DNA from: Neorhizobium sp. NCHU2750
GTDB taxonomy: Bacteria > Pseudomonadota > Alphaproteobacteria > Rhizobiales > Rhizobiaceae
Assembly (NCBI RefSeq): GCF_003597675.1
Contig: NZ_CP030828.1
Coordinates: forward strand, 191,001-255,000
Reading direction: 5' to 3'
Length of the DNA stretch: 64,000 nucleotides
The notes beneath the pieces are model-generated. The model was not told the origin of the DNA, made no database searches, and worked only from the letters and a program-made list of their open reading frames with translations. Positions 44,592 to 54,462 of this stretch are shown one piece after another. Numbering within the stretch: the first letter of the stretch is position 1; the number at the start of each line of letters is the position of its first letter. The translations under genes and the position numbers were made by a program.

Positions 44592-45536
44592 ATGCTTGGC
44601 TATTTCCTCCGGCGATTGGGGATCTCGATCTTCGCCATTGCCGTCGTAAGCCTCGTGCTTTTCGTGCTGACATCCGCCATCCCGGAATCCCCGGCACGCA
44701 TCGTGCTGGGGATGGACGCGACTGACGCGCAAGTCGCCCAGTTTGAGCATCAGCATGGTCTCGACCGACCGCTGCTTGTGCTTTACGGCGAATGGGTAGG
44801 CAATCTCGTCCTTCACGGTGACCTGTCGACATCCGTGGTCAGCGGCCTCAACATGAACGAACAGATTGCCAGTACCCTGCCGATCACGCTGGAACTGGTG
44901 ATCGTCGCATTTGTCTTCACCGTTCTGCTGTCGCTTCTGCTGGGGATCGCCTCGGCCATCTGGCAGGATGGCTGGATCGATCATGTGGCCCGTGTGTTCA
45001 CCGTTATCGGGGTGTCGGTTCCCGGTTTCTGGAGCGCTTTGCTGCTGATTCTGTTTTTCGCAGTTCGGATTCCGATCTTCCCGCCGGGAGGCATCACATC
45101 CATCGAAGACGGACTTGGACCGCATCTTCTTTCTCTGGTTCTGCCCGCCTTCTGTCTCGGCATCTTCTACACAGCGATGCTGAGCCGAATGATGCGCTCG
45201 AGCCTGATCGATACGCTTGGCCGCGACTATATAAGGACGGCCCGGGCTGCCGGTTTGCGGCGCGGGCGCATTCTTCTCTACGCCATGAAAAACGCGCTCG
45301 TGCCATTCGTGACGGTCGCGTCCATGTCTTTCGGCTACATGTTCGGTTGGGCGGTCATCATTGAGGCGGTGTTCAATATCGCCGGCATGTCCGGATCGCT
45401 TCTCAATGCGATCGCACAGCGCGACTATGCGATGGTGCGAGCGATCGTTCTGGTCCTGACCATCATCTTCCTTCTCGCCAATCTTCTGGCCGATCTGGTC
45501 AACGCCTGGCTTAATCCACGCCTGAGAACGAGGTGA
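44592..45536 (+). CDS. Peptide-type ABC transporter permease, DppB family
   Basis: This 314-residue permease starts MLGYFLRRLGISIFAIAVVS, has six predicted helices and the EAA loop LGRDYIRTARAAGLRRGRIL. It follows the binding-protein gene by 4 bp, so translational coupling is likely since no strong ribosome binding site is visible. Confidence 0.93.
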   Translation: MLGYFLRRLGISIFAIAVVSLVLFVLTSAIPESPARIVLGMDATDAQVAQFEHQHGLDRPLLVLYGEWVGNLVLHGDLSTSVVSGLNMNEQIASTLPITLELVIVAFVFTVLLSLLLGIASAIWQDGWIDHVARVFTVIGVSVPGFWSALLLILFFAVRIPIFPPGGITSIEDGLGPHLLSLVLPAFCLGIFYTAMLSRMMRSSLIDTLGRDYIRTARAAGLRRGRILLYAMKNALVPFVTVASMSFGYMFGWAVIIEAVFNIAGMSGSLLNAIAQRDYAMVRAIVLVLTIIFLLANLLADLVNAWLNPRLRTR

Positions 45537-45538
45537 CC

Positions 45539-46420
45539 ATGAAAAAGCTTGTTCGATCTCTGGGTGGTGCCACCGGCTTTGCCGGCATGGCCATTATCCT
45601 GACCATGATGATCATCGCGCTGGCGGCCCCGTTGCTGGCGCCTTTTGATCCGGTCAGCGTGTCGTTGGACCAGCAATTGATGCCACCCGGCTGGCCTCAT
45701 CTTTTCGGCACCGACTCGTCCGGCCGCGATATCCTCAGCCGCGCGATATGGGGGGCGCGACCATCCCTGGAAATCGGCATCGGTTCGGTTGTCGTCAGCC
45801 TGATCTGCGGGCTTCCGCTTGGCCTCTTTGCCGATTTCTATAGCGGTACTTGGCTCGAACAGTTGATCATGCGAATGCTGGATGCCGTGTCCGCCATTCC
45901 GACGCTCATCTGGGCGATTGCTATCGTCGGCATCCTTGGGGTCGGCATCTCGCATCTCGGTCCTCTGGCTTTCAGCAATCAGGCCAAGGTAACCATTCTT
46001 CTCGGTCTGCTCTACGTGCCGGGCATCGCCCGCATCGTCTATGTCGCGACGCTTGCGGAAGCACGGGCGGATTATGTCGCGGCCCGGCGGCTGCAGGGCG
46101 TGCGCGACTGGAAGATCATATTTGGCGATGTCCTGCCCAATGCACTTTCGCCGGTGATCGTCCACGCCACGCTTCAGATCGCGGTCGGCATCATCCTGGA
46201 GGCGGCGATCAGTTTTGTCGGCCTCGGTATCCAGCCTCCGGAACCAAGCTGGGGTAATATGCTGGCGGATTCACGCAATTACGTGTTTTCCGGAGAATGG
46301 TGGCTTTCGGTCTTTCCGGGCCTGCTGATTTCCCTGACCGTTATCGGCTTCAATCTCATGGGAGATGGTCTGCGCGACCTTCTCGATCCGCGGCGGCAAC
46401 TGACGACGGGTTCGGTTTGA
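45539..46420 (+). CDS. Peptide-type ABC transporter permease, DppC family
   Basis: This 293-residue permease has the DppC N-terminal motifs APFDPVSVSLDQQLMPPG and HLFGTDSSGRDILSRAIWG and the EAA loop ADYVAARRLQGVRDWKII. The ATG at 45539 follows GAGGTG; an in-frame GTG at 45533 overlaps the upstream stop and is the alternative start. The stop overlaps the next start as TGATG. Confidence 0.93.
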   Translation: MKKLVRSLGGATGFAGMAIILTMMIIALAAPLLAPFDPVSVSLDQQLMPPGWPHLFGTDSSGRDILSRAIWGARPSLEIGIGSVVVSLICGLPLGLFADFYSGTWLEQLIMRMLDAVSAIPTLIWAIAIVGILGVGISHLGPLAFSNQAKVTILLGLLYVPGIARIVYVATLAEARADYVAARRLQGVRDWKIIFGDVLPNALSPVIVHATLQIAVGIILEAAISFVGLGIQPPEPSWGNMLADSRNYVFSGEWWLSVFPGLLISLTVIGFNLMGDGLRDLLDPRRQLTTGSV

Positions 46421-48060
46421 TGAGCGCAGACAAGACAGTTCCCTTGCAGGCCGGGCCGCTATTGGATGTTCGCGGGCTACAGATCAAGGCGCGTACCCAT
46501 TCGGGATTGGTCCCGCTCGTCAGGGACATCGACTTTTCCCTCGATGCGGGCGAGACGCTGGCCCTGGTCGGAGAATCCGGGTCGGGCAAGAGCCTGACCG
46601 CACTCAGCATCATCGACCTGCTGCCGACGGGCGTGATCCGGACGGCGGGGACAATCCGCTTCGGCAACCTCGCCATCGAGACATTGCCACAAAGCCGGTT
46701 GCGTGCCCTCCGTGGCAAGGAGATCGCCGTCGTCTTTCAGGATCCGCAAAGCTCGCTCAATCCGGCTTTCACGGTCGGACAGCAGTTGGCCGACGCGCTG
46801 CGCGCGCATCTGCCGATGAGCAAGACAGACGCGATGCGTCGAGCCACCGAGCTCCTCGATCTGGTCCGCATACCGTCCGCTTCCGCCCGCGTGCATTCCT
46901 ATCCGCACGAGATGTCGGGCGGGCAGCGGCAACGTGTTGCGATCGCCATGGCATTGGCCTGCAGCCCGAAACTGCTGATCGCCGACGAGCCGACCACGGC
47001 ACTCGACGTTACCGTGCAAGCGCAGATCATGAGGCTCTTGGCAGATCTTCGCCAGGAGCTTGGTCTTGCGGTATTGATGATCAGCCACAATCTGGATCTG
47101 GTCTCCGAAATCTGCCATCGGGTCGCCGTGATGCAGAATGGCGAGATCATCGAGCAGAAGGAGGCGGCAAGGCTCTTTGCGTCGCCCGAGCAGCCCTATA
47201 CCAAAATGCTGCTCGACTGCATTCCCCGCCTGTCGGATCCGATCATCAAGCCGGTGCGGATGTCGGCGCCGCCGACTGCGCTGCAACTGGAGAACATCGA
47301 CAAGAGCTTTACACTTCGCGGTGGCTTTTTCTCGAAATGGATCGGCAAGTCACAGCAGTTGAAGGCACTGGACAATATCAGCCTGACCGTCAACGAGGGT
47401 GAAATTCTCGGCATCGTCGGTGAGAGCGGCAGCGGGAAATCGACGCTCGGCAGGATCATCGCCCGCCTCGCGACCCCAAGCGGCGGCTTGCTGAAATTTG
47501 CCGGCGAGAATTTACCTGCCAGCAAGGCCCGCCAAGCGAAGCTCGACGTCCAGATGATCTTTCAGGACTCCGCTTCATCCCTCAATCCACGCAAGAGAGT
47601 GAAGCATATCCTTGGCGAGGCTCTCAAGGCTGCCGGAGTGCCGAAGGAAAACCGCAAATCCGAAATTCAGGGCCTTTTGAGACGCTGCGGGCTTTCTGAG
47701 ATGATGGGCGAACGGTTCCCGCACGCACTTTCCGGCGGCCAGCGCCAGCGCGTGAATATTGCGCGTGCGGTTGCGATGAAGCCCAGGATCATCATTGCCG
47801 ATGAGCCTGTTTCGGCGCTCGACGTGTCGATGCAGATGCAGATCATCGAGCTTCTGCGAAAGCTGAACGAGGAGACCGGTGTCACCCTGGTCTTCATCAG
47901 CCATGACCTGGCCCTGGTCCGCAAGATCTGCGATCGGGTGGTCGTCATGAATTCCGGGACGATCGTTGAAACCGGCGATCCCGTCGCCGTGGTCGACGCT
48001 CCGCAGCACGTCTACACGAAGTCGCTCATCGCAGCAGTGCCCAGGTCACAATTTGAATAA
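46420..48060 (+). CDS. Peptide-type ABC transporter ATP-binding protein, fused DppD-DppF
   Basis: This 546-residue protein contains two complete nucleotide-binding domains in tandem (about 10-265 and 285-545). Each has Walker A GESGSGKS, an SGGQRQR signature (MSGGQRQR and LSGGQRQR) and Walker B (LLIADEPTTALD and IIIADEPVSALD). Fused pairs of this kind are known from GsiA and YejF. It completes a five-component importer behind hyuAB with one base overlap to the permease gene. Confidence 0.94.
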   Translation: MSADKTVPLQAGPLLDVRGLQIKARTHSGLVPLVRDIDFSLDAGETLALVGESGSGKSLTALSIIDLLPTGVIRTAGTIRFGNLAIETLPQSRLRALRGKEIAVVFQDPQSSLNPAFTVGQQLADALRAHLPMSKTDAMRRATELLDLVRIPSASARVHSYPHEMSGGQRQRVAIAMALACSPKLLIADEPTTALDVTVQAQIMRLLADLRQELGLAVLMISHNLDLVSEICHRVAVMQNGEIIEQKEAARLFASPEQPYTKMLLDCIPRLSDPIIKPVRMSAPPTALQLENIDKSFTLRGGFFSKWIGKSQQLKALDNISLTVNEGEILGIVGESGSGKSTLGRIIARLATPSGGLLKFAGENLPASKARQAKLDVQMIFQDSASSLNPRKRVKHILGEALKAAGVPKENRKSEIQGLLRRCGLSEMMGERFPHALSGGQRQRVNIARAVAMKPRIIIADEPVSALDVSMQMQIIELLRKLNEETGVTLVFISHDLALVRKICDRVVVMNSGTIVETGDPVAVVDAPQHVYTKSLIAAVPRSQFE

Positions 48061-48113
48061 CGCCGGATTTGCTGAGGCCTAGCTGCCGATTTTTGAGGTA
48101 TCGTCACCATTTG

Positions 48114-48152
48114 CAGTAAAAAACATGAATTTAAAATACCACTTTTTTACTG
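48114..48152. promoter_or_regulatory. AT-rich inverted repeat upstream of acnB
   Basis: CAGTAAAAAA (48114-48123) and TTTTTTACTG (48143-48152) are exact reverse complements with a 19-base spacer. They are flanked on both sides by GGTATC followed by a TCAC element (48097 and 48159). The cluster lies 130-180 bp before acnB and is a candidate operator region. It could also be a weak terminator for the upstream ABC operon because of the T run. Confidence 0.4.
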
Positions 48153-48279
48153 GAGTGCGGTATCTTGTCACACGATCATGGCTGGCGTAATCCAGATCCG
48201 TTATGCCTTGGGCTGACTACGAATTTCGTTTGGTGGCGCTGCTTTTCAGCGCTCAAAATGCCATCACGTTGGGACTGCG

Positions 48280-51069
48280 ATGAACCTTTACTTGGACTAC
48301 CTGGCTGAGATCAAAAGCAGAGAAACTCAAGGGCTCGCGCCGAAGCCGATCGATGACGGCGCGCTTGTCGCCGAGATCATCAAGCTGATCGAGGATGCGG
48401 GCAGCGAGCATCGGAAAGATGCCCTGCATTTCTTCATCTACAATACGTTGCCGGGTACGACCAGCGCAGCGGGCGTGAAGGCGGCATTCCTCAAGAAAAT
48501 CATTCTCGGCGAGACCATCGTCCCCGAGATCACTCCCAAATTCGCTCTCGAACTTCTTTCCCATATGAAGGGCGGACCGTCGGTGAAGGTTCTTCTCGAC
48601 ATCGCCCTTGGCGATGCGCCGGCAATTGCCGCGCAGGCAGGAGAGGTCCTGAAGACCCAGGTCTTCCTTTACGATGCCGACATGTTCCGCTTGCGCGATG
48701 CCTACAAGGCAGGCAACGCCGTCGCGAAGGGCGTGCTGGAGAGCTATGCCAAGGCCGAGTTCTTCACCAAGCTTCCCGATGTCGAGGACGAGATCAAGAT
48801 CGTCACCTTCATCGCCGCCGAAGGCGATATCTCGACGGACCTTCTGTCTCCCGGCAATCAGGCGCATTCGCGGTCGGACCGTCAGTTGCACGGCCAGTGC
48901 ATGATCACGCCGGAAGCGCAGGCGGAGATCGTCGCGCTACAGAAGCAGCATCCCGACAAGCGGGTGATGATGATCGCTGAAAAGGGCACGATGGGCGTGG
49001 GTTCGTCGCGCATGTCCGGCGTCAACAACGTGGCGCTTTGGACGGGCAAGCAGGCAAGCCCCTACGTCCCCTTCGTCAACGTGGCACCGATCGTTGCAGG
49101 CACCAACGGCATCTCGCCGATTTTCGCCACAACCGTGGACGTGACCGGCGGTATCGGCCTTAACCTGAAGAACTGGGTGAAGAAGACCGGCGAAGACGGC
49201 AAGCCGATCCTGAACAACGAAGGCAATCCGATCCTCGACCAGAAGTTCTCGGTCGAGACCGGAACTGTTCTGAAGATCGACGCCAAGACCAAGAAGCTGC
49301 GTGACGAGAATGGCGAGGAACTGGTGGATATCGCCTCCTCCTTCACGCCGCAGAAGATGGAGTTCATGAAGGCGGGCAGCTCCTACGCCATCGTTTTCGG
49401 CAAGAAGCTCCAGACCTTCGCCGCCCAGGCGCTCGGCGTCGAGCCGACGCCGGTATTTGCGCCGAACAAGGAAATTGCCATCGAAGGTCAGGGCCTCACT
49501 GCCGTCGAAAAGATCTTCAACCGCAACGCGGTGGGCGTTACGCCGGGCAAGATCCTGCATGCAGGTTCGGACGTTCGCGTGAAGGTCAACATCGTCGGCT
49601 CGCAGGATACGACCGGCCTGATGACAGCGCAGGAGCTCGAGGCGATGGCGGCAACCGTCATCTCGCCGCTGGTTGACGGCGCCTATCAGTCGGGCTGCCA
49701 TACGGCATCCGTCTGGGACAAGAAGGCCCAGGCGAATATTCCGAAGCTGATGTCCTTCATGAACAATTTCGGCGTCATCACCGCGCGTGACCCGAAAGGC
49801 GTGTACCATTCGATGACGGACGTCATCCATAAGGTGCTCAACGACATCACCGTGGATGATTGGGCGATCATCATCGGCGGCGACAGCCACACGCGCATGT
49901 CCAAGGGCGTGGCCTTCGGTGCCGACTCCGGCACGGTGGCATTGGCACTGGCAACCGGCGAGGCGACCATGCCGATCCCGCAGTCGGTCAAGGTGACCTT
50001 CAAGGGCACGATGCATCCGTACATGGACTTCCGCGACGTTGTCCATGCAACGCAGGCGCAGATGCTCAAGCAGTGTGGCGACAACGTCTTCCAGGGCCGT
50101 ATCATCGAAGTGCATATCGGTACGCTGCTGGCCGACCAGGCCTTCACCTTCACCGACTGGACGGCTGAAATGAAGGCCAAGGCCTCGATCTGTATCACCG
50201 AGGACGAGACGCTGATCGAGTCGCTCGAAATCGCCAAGTCGCGCATCCAGATCATGATCGACAAGGGCATGGACAATGCCGCGGCTACACTGAAGGGCCT
50301 GATCGACAAGGCTGACCAGCGCATCGCCGAAATCCGTTCGGGTGAAAAGCCTGCGCTCTCTCCGGATGAGAATGCGAAATATTTCGCCGAGGTGGTAGTT
50401 GATCTCGACATTATCGACGAGCCGATGATCGCCGATCCCGATGTCAACAATGCCGATGTCTCCAGGCGCTATACCCACGACACGATCCGCCCCGTTTCCT
50501 ATTATGGCGGCACCAAGAAGGTCGATCTCGGCTTTGTCGGTTCGTGCATGGTGCATAAGGGCGATATGAAGATCGTCGCACAGATGCTCAAGAACCTGGA
50601 AAAGGATACGGGCAAGGTGGAATTCAAGGCGCCGCTCGTCGTCGCGGCTCCGACCTACAACATCATCGACGAATTGAAGGCCGAAGGGGATTGGGAAATC
50701 CTCCAGAAGTATTCGGGCTTCGAGTTCGATGACCTGAAGCCGAAGACCACCAATCGCACCGAATACGAGAACATCCTGTACCTCGAGCGGCCGGGCTGCA
50801 ATCTCTGCATGGGCAACCAGGAAAAGGCGGAGAAGGGCGATACCGTACTGGCCACCTCGACTCGTCTATTCCAGGGGCGCGTCGTAGAAGACACCGCTGA
50901 AAAGAAGGGAGAATCGCTTCTCGCCTCGACGCCGGTAGTGGTCCTGTCGGCGATTCTTGGAAGGACGCCGAGCGCGGAAGAGTACAAGGCAGCGGTCGAA
51001 GGAATCGACCTCACCAAGTTCGCTCCGCCGAAGGCAGCTCCGATCGATTCCCTGTCCGTTCAATACTAA
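48280..51069 (+). CDS. acnB: Aconitate hydratase B
   Basis: This 929-residue protein matches AcnB over its length: the N-terminal HEAT-like domain (DALHFFIYNTLPGTTSAAGV), the swivel and core regions (GSSRMSGVNNVALWTGK, GGDSHTRMSKGVAFGADSG) and the 4Fe-4S ligands in VGSCMVH and CNLCMGNQEK near the C-terminus. AcnB interconverts citrate and isocitrate and, in many bacteria, hydrates 2-methyl-cis-aconitate. It is about 60 residues longer than the usual enterobacterial enzyme. The neighbours are unrelated transport genes, so it stands as a single gene with its own promoter region and a downstream hairpin. Confidence 0.96.
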   Translation: MNLYLDYLAEIKSRETQGLAPKPIDDGALVAEIIKLIEDAGSEHRKDALHFFIYNTLPGTTSAAGVKAAFLKKIILGETIVPEITPKFALELLSHMKGGPSVKVLLDIALGDAPAIAAQAGEVLKTQVFLYDADMFRLRDAYKAGNAVAKGVLESYAKAEFFTKLPDVEDEIKIVTFIAAEGDISTDLLSPGNQAHSRSDRQLHGQCMITPEAQAEIVALQKQHPDKRVMMIAEKGTMGVGSSRMSGVNNVALWTGKQASPYVPFVNVAPIVAGTNGISPIFATTVDVTGGIGLNLKNWVKKTGEDGKPILNNEGNPILDQKFSVETGTVLKIDAKTKKLRDENGEELVDIASSFTPQKMEFMKAGSSYAIVFGKKLQTFAAQALGVEPTPVFAPNKEIAIEGQGLTAVEKIFNRNAVGVTPGKILHAGSDVRVKVNIVGSQDTTGLMTAQELEAMAATVISPLVDGAYQSGCHTASVWDKKAQANIPKLMSFMNNFGVITARDPKGVYHSMTDVIHKVLNDITVDDWAIIIGGDSHTRMSKGVAFGADSGTVALALATGEATMPIPQSVKVTFKGTMHPYMDFRDVVHATQAQMLKQCGDNVFQGRIIEVHIGTLLADQAFTFTDWTAEMKAKASICITEDETLIESLEIAKSRIQIMIDKGMDNAAATLKGLIDKADQRIAEIRSGEKPALSPDENAKYFAEVVVDLDIIDEPMIADPDVNNADVSRRYTHDTIRPVSYYGGTKKVDLGFVGSCMVHKGDMKIVAQMLKNLEKDTGKVEFKAPLVVAAPTYNIIDELKAEGDWEILQKYSGFEFDDLKPKTTNRTEYENILYLERPGCNLCMGNQEKAEKGDTVLATSTRLFQGRVVEDTAEKKGESLLASTPVVVLSAILGRTPSAEEYKAAVEGIDLTKFAPPKAAPIDSLSVQY

Positions 51070-51091
51070 GGATAGCGGTGACATGTTGTGC

Positions 51092-51127
51092 CGAAAGGGC
51101 GGCCGATTTCGTCGGCATGCCCTTTCG
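51092..51127. terminator. Nested hairpin downstream of acnB
   Basis: CGAAAGGGC (51092-51100) pairs with GCCCTTTCG (51119-51127) and encloses an inner stem GCCGA/TCGGC with loop TTTCG. This is a strong structure 22 bp after the acnB stop, between convergent genes. It lacks a T run, so termination is likely but not certain. Confidence 0.5.
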
Positions 51128-51249
51128 CCAAGCGCGTATTTGCTTTCCCATCAAGCGTCATTGCCGTGAGGTTCAGTTTGCGGCAATGGCTGGAGTCCGT
51201 ATCGCGGATGCGAACCGATTGATCGGCAAACGCAGCGCCGGTCGCGGTT

Positions 51250-53022
51250 TTATGATCCGTTCGATTGATGCGGCCTCTCAGCTTTTGCGTCCTTTTCTAT
51301 GGAGATCGGTGCTTCAAGGCAGACGCAATTGCGGCCAGCGGACTTGGCTGCATACAGAGCCTTGTCGGCGGCACGAAACAGGTCGTCGGAGCTTCTGCCC
51401 GGCCTGCTTTTCGCGACTCCAAAGCTGGCAGTCACATTCAATGTCTGATCGGGGCTGATGGTTATCCCTGTATCGGCTATCGCTTCGCGAAGAGATTCGG
51501 CGACGCGTCTCAGCACTTCGATATTTGCGTTTTCGATCAATATTGCGAACTCCTCTCCTCCGAACCGCGCGACGATATCGCCTGAGCGCACATTGCGGGA
51601 AAGAAGCTGGGCAACCGACTTCAGTACGGTGTCACCAGTGGCATGGCCGTAGGTATCATTGATGCTTTTGAACCGGTCTATGTCCACGATAATCAGGCCG
51701 ACATCTGGCTTAGCAACAACTCCATCGCGAGAGGGGGAAAACCTCTGATCGAAGCTGCGGCGGTTCAGCAGCCCGGTCAGACCGTCCGTCGTCGCTTGAA
51801 ACATAAGCTGCGCGGTCAGTTGCTGTCGCTCCAGGAGCTTTGCTCGCAGGACGTTGAGCGCCGTGAATACTTCCTCGATCTCGGCCCTACCTTTTTCGGG
51901 GGGCAGATCGGTATCGAGTTCTCGATCCTCCGCCAGCAGAACAATATGGTCACGCGCTTTCAGCAGAGGCTCGAATATCATTCTTTGCGTGCCAACCAAG
52001 AGCACGACGTCGATGAGCACGATGAGTACTGTGAGGACAGCGACCCAGAAGAACCAAAGCGAGGCCGAATGCAGCTCACGATCTGCCTTTTCCAGCATCA
52101 GATTGAGGTAAGAGAGGCGAATTTGCTCGAGCGGTGCGAAAGTCGGCACAATGGCATCGGTCATCGTCGCTGTCGTGAACGAGAAGTTTCCGGTTGCCGC
52201 CTCCCTTTCCAGGCGGTCGACGATATCCATCCCATCGCCGAAAAAGATGACTTCGACATCGGCAATGGACTTGGAAAGCGACGGATATCGTTCCAGATGT
52301 GGTCTCGTTAATTCCCACAGCTGACGAATTCGGCCGAAGGTCTGTTGCAGTCTCTTTTGATCGTCGGCGGTAATGGCTGCGCGTTTGGCGATATAGGGCG
52401 TCAGGATCGAACCGAGGCGGCCGGCAAAATCTCGGATTTCGAAGAGATTCTGGCCGATCAGCGCCTGATCCGCCAAGCTCTCGCCACTGCCATTCGTTTC
52501 CAGTGCGGTCGCATTGATAAGCGGGCGAATGGCATCGACGGCATTGAGCATTCCGCTGATCGCTTCGCGGATCATTCCCAGGTCTCGGTCCGCGAAAGGT
52601 CGAGCAAGAAGTCTGTCGACCTTCAGCCTCGCCTCCGCAAGCTCGGTCTTGGTTCGCAACAGTTCATTCTTCCCCTTCTCCGGGTCAAGCTGGGTGATGC
52701 GCTGCAGACTTTCATTGCTATTGGCTCGGAACTTTATCAGGCGCTGTGCTACTTCCGAACTTGGGGCAAAATCCCCTCCAAGCATCGTGTTCGTGGGGCC
52801 ACGCTCGGCTGATATGACGTTGGCTGCGATCAGGACTTCACGATAGAGCCTAAGCGCTTGATGGCTGCGCTTCGCATGCAGATAATGGCTTGCTATCGTG
52901 ATCAAGAGCGCTGCGGCAAGCGCCAGTGACAAGCCAAGAAGAGTAAGGCAGCCATAGGCCACTTGCGCGCGCAGTGCAGTTTTCCGAAGCGATAATCTTT
53001 CGATGATACGCGGCACTCCCAA
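51250..53022 (-). CDS. Membrane-bound diguanylate cyclase (GGDEF domain)
   Basis: This 590-residue protein has an N-terminal membrane helix (about 22-46), a large helical sensor region outside the membrane (about 47-320), a second helix (about 325-350), a short HAMP-like linker and a C-terminal GGDEF domain (about 415-575). The active-site motif is GGEEF. An RxxD inhibitory site (RSGD) lies five residues before it, so the enzyme is probably active and feedback-inhibited by c-di-GMP. The start is a TTG at 53022, supported by AGGAGGAG at proper distance. It is convergent with acnB and functionally unrelated to its neighbours. Confidence 0.9.
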   Translation of the reverse strand: MGVPRIIERLSLRKTALRAQVAYGCLTLLGLSLALAAALLITIASHYLHAKRSHQALRLYREVLIAANVISAERGPTNTMLGGDFAPSSEVAQRLIKFRANSNESLQRITQLDPEKGKNELLRTKTELAEARLKVDRLLARPFADRDLGMIREAISGMLNAVDAIRPLINATALETNGSGESLADQALIGQNLFEIRDFAGRLGSILTPYIAKRAAITADDQKRLQQTFGRIRQLWELTRPHLERYPSLSKSIADVEVIFFGDGMDIVDRLEREAATGNFSFTTATMTDAIVPTFAPLEQIRLSYLNLMLEKADRELHSASLWFFWVAVLTVLIVLIDVVLLVGTQRMIFEPLLKARDHIVLLAEDRELDTDLPPEKGRAEIEEVFTALNVLRAKLLERQQLTAQLMFQATTDGLTGLLNRRSFDQRFSPSRDGVVAKPDVGLIIVDIDRFKSINDTYGHATGDTVLKSVAQLLSRNVRSGDIVARFGGEEFAILIENANIEVLRRVAESLREAIADTGITISPDQTLNVTASFGVAKSRPGRSSDDLFRAADKALYAAKSAGRNCVCLEAPISIEKDAKAERPHQSNGS

Positions 53023-53473
53023 AGGCCACTCCTCCTTATGTGATTGGTGCTCCTGTTTTACGGGAAAATCAACAATGACTAATTAAAGTTCAGGGGGAAT
53101 ATTCGAGTCTATGCAACCTTTGCGGTGAACTCGCGCGTAACGGCGGTTTCTTACTTTGACAGCATGTGCTCGAAAGCCGATGGCTATGGAGAACCCTGCG
53201 GCACATCAGATCGAACTCAAGATGAGTTATGACGGTAGTCGATTTTACTTCTGTCTGACGGCGCGCCTCAACGATGCCGCTTCGATGATCGATTTGCTCA
53301 TTTTTCCTGCACCGGTTGCGCAAGCCTTAAGCATATGATCTAGCGAAGAAATTTTACTGCGCGGAACGACAAGAATATGTGCGCCCGCCGACAATGGTAC
53401 TCGGCCCGATTGCCCCTAAGCTCCATCCTGTCTGCTGCGTGAAAAAAGCAGCATCTAACCAATGGAGCGGGAC
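53023..53473. other. Divergent intergenic region before the amide-uptake operon
   Basis: About 450 bp between the diguanylate cyclase and the binding-protein gene. A 60-codon plus-strand frame at 53156-53338 has no recognised similarity. A small hairpin TGCTGC/GCAGCA lies at 53433-53453, directly upstream of the operon. Promoters for both neighbours should lie here. Confidence 0.5.
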
Positions 53474-54394
53474 ATGAAAACATTTGGAACTGGGAGTATT
53501 AAGACCCTTCGCCGGACATGGCTTGGCCTCGGCTTTGCTGCCCATCTTTTCGCGGCCGCAATGGGTGCTGTAATCTTCGCGCCATCGTCGGAGGCCCAGG
53601 CCGCAGCACCGGCTGCCTGCGCCGACCTGCAGGCAAAATATCCGTCGTTGAAGGGCAAGACGCTGGTCAACGCCATCAATCCGCATACGCCGGGCTACGA
53701 AGCGCTCGATCCGAACGATCCGACCAAATATGTCGGCTTCGACATCGATCTTGGCGAGGCGATCGGTGATTGCCTCGGGTTCAAGGTGGAATACAAGTCT
53801 GTCACCTTCGCCGCACTTTTGACGACGCTGCAGGCCGGCCAGGCGGATATCGTCATTTCCGATATCTACGCCACCAAGGATCGCGCCAAGGCCGGCGACT
53901 TCATCACTTATCTGAAGGTCTATGACGGCGTTCTCGTCGCCAAGGGCAATCCGAAGAAGATCGATGGCATCAACAAGTCGCTCTGCGGCACGGTTGCCGC
54001 TGAGAACACTGGCTATGTCGAGGTACCGCTGATCCAGGCACTGGAGGCGGAATGCAAGGCAGCCGGACTGGCGGCGCCTGAAATCCAGCTCTACGACAAC
54101 AATGCCAACTGCATCCAGGCGATCCTGGCCGGCCGCGCCGACACCTATATCAACGACGTCAACACCGTCGATGGTGCGGTCAAGGCCTATCCTGACAAGC
54201 TGGAAAAGGCGACGGCCGTCACCTTGCCCTACTCGGTCGGCATCGCCGTGCCGCTCGGCAAGCATGACTTCCGCGCAGCGATCATGGCGGCCCTCACTGA
54301 AATCCAAAAGTCCGGCCAGCAGGTCGAGATGATGAAGAAGTGGAACCTTCCGGAAGCCCAGATGGAAGAGCCTAAGCTCGTTCTGGCCGACTGA
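53474..54394 (+). CDS. Amino-acid-type ABC transporter binding protein, family 3
   Basis: This 306-residue secreted binding protein has a signal peptide after a basic start (MKTFGTGSIKTLRRTWLGLG), cleaved near EAQAAA. It has the family-3 core: YVGFDIDLGEAIGDCLGFKV, LLTTLQAGQADIVISDIYAT, DRAKAGDFITYLKVYDGVLV and VPLGKHDFRAAIMAALTEI. The ATG at 53474 follows GGAG at 6 bases; an ATG at 53462 is less well placed. It captures a polar amino acid or amide for the permease/ATPase encoded downstream, in an operon with two acetamidase-type proteins and RidA. Confidence 0.92.
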   Translation: MKTFGTGSIKTLRRTWLGLGFAAHLFAAAMGAVIFAPSSEAQAAAPAACADLQAKYPSLKGKTLVNAINPHTPGYEALDPNDPTKYVGFDIDLGEAIGDCLGFKVEYKSVTFAALLTTLQAGQADIVISDIYATKDRAKAGDFITYLKVYDGVLVAKGNPKKIDGINKSLCGTVAAENTGYVEVPLIQALEAECKAAGLAAPEIQLYDNNANCIQAILAGRADTYINDVNTVDGAVKAYPDKLEKATAVTLPYSVGIAVPLGKHDFRAAIMAALTEIQKSGQQVEMMKKWNLPEAQMEEPKLVLAD

Positions 54395-54462
54395 GCTTTT
54401 TTCCACCAACTGACCGGGCGCTTCCAGGCCCGGTCAATGCTCCTCGAACGCCAAGCAGGCCG

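Noticed and set aside
48937..50556. Long minus-strand frame inside acnB
   Set aside because: Antisense shadow of aconitase B with no recognisable domain and no ribosome binding site.
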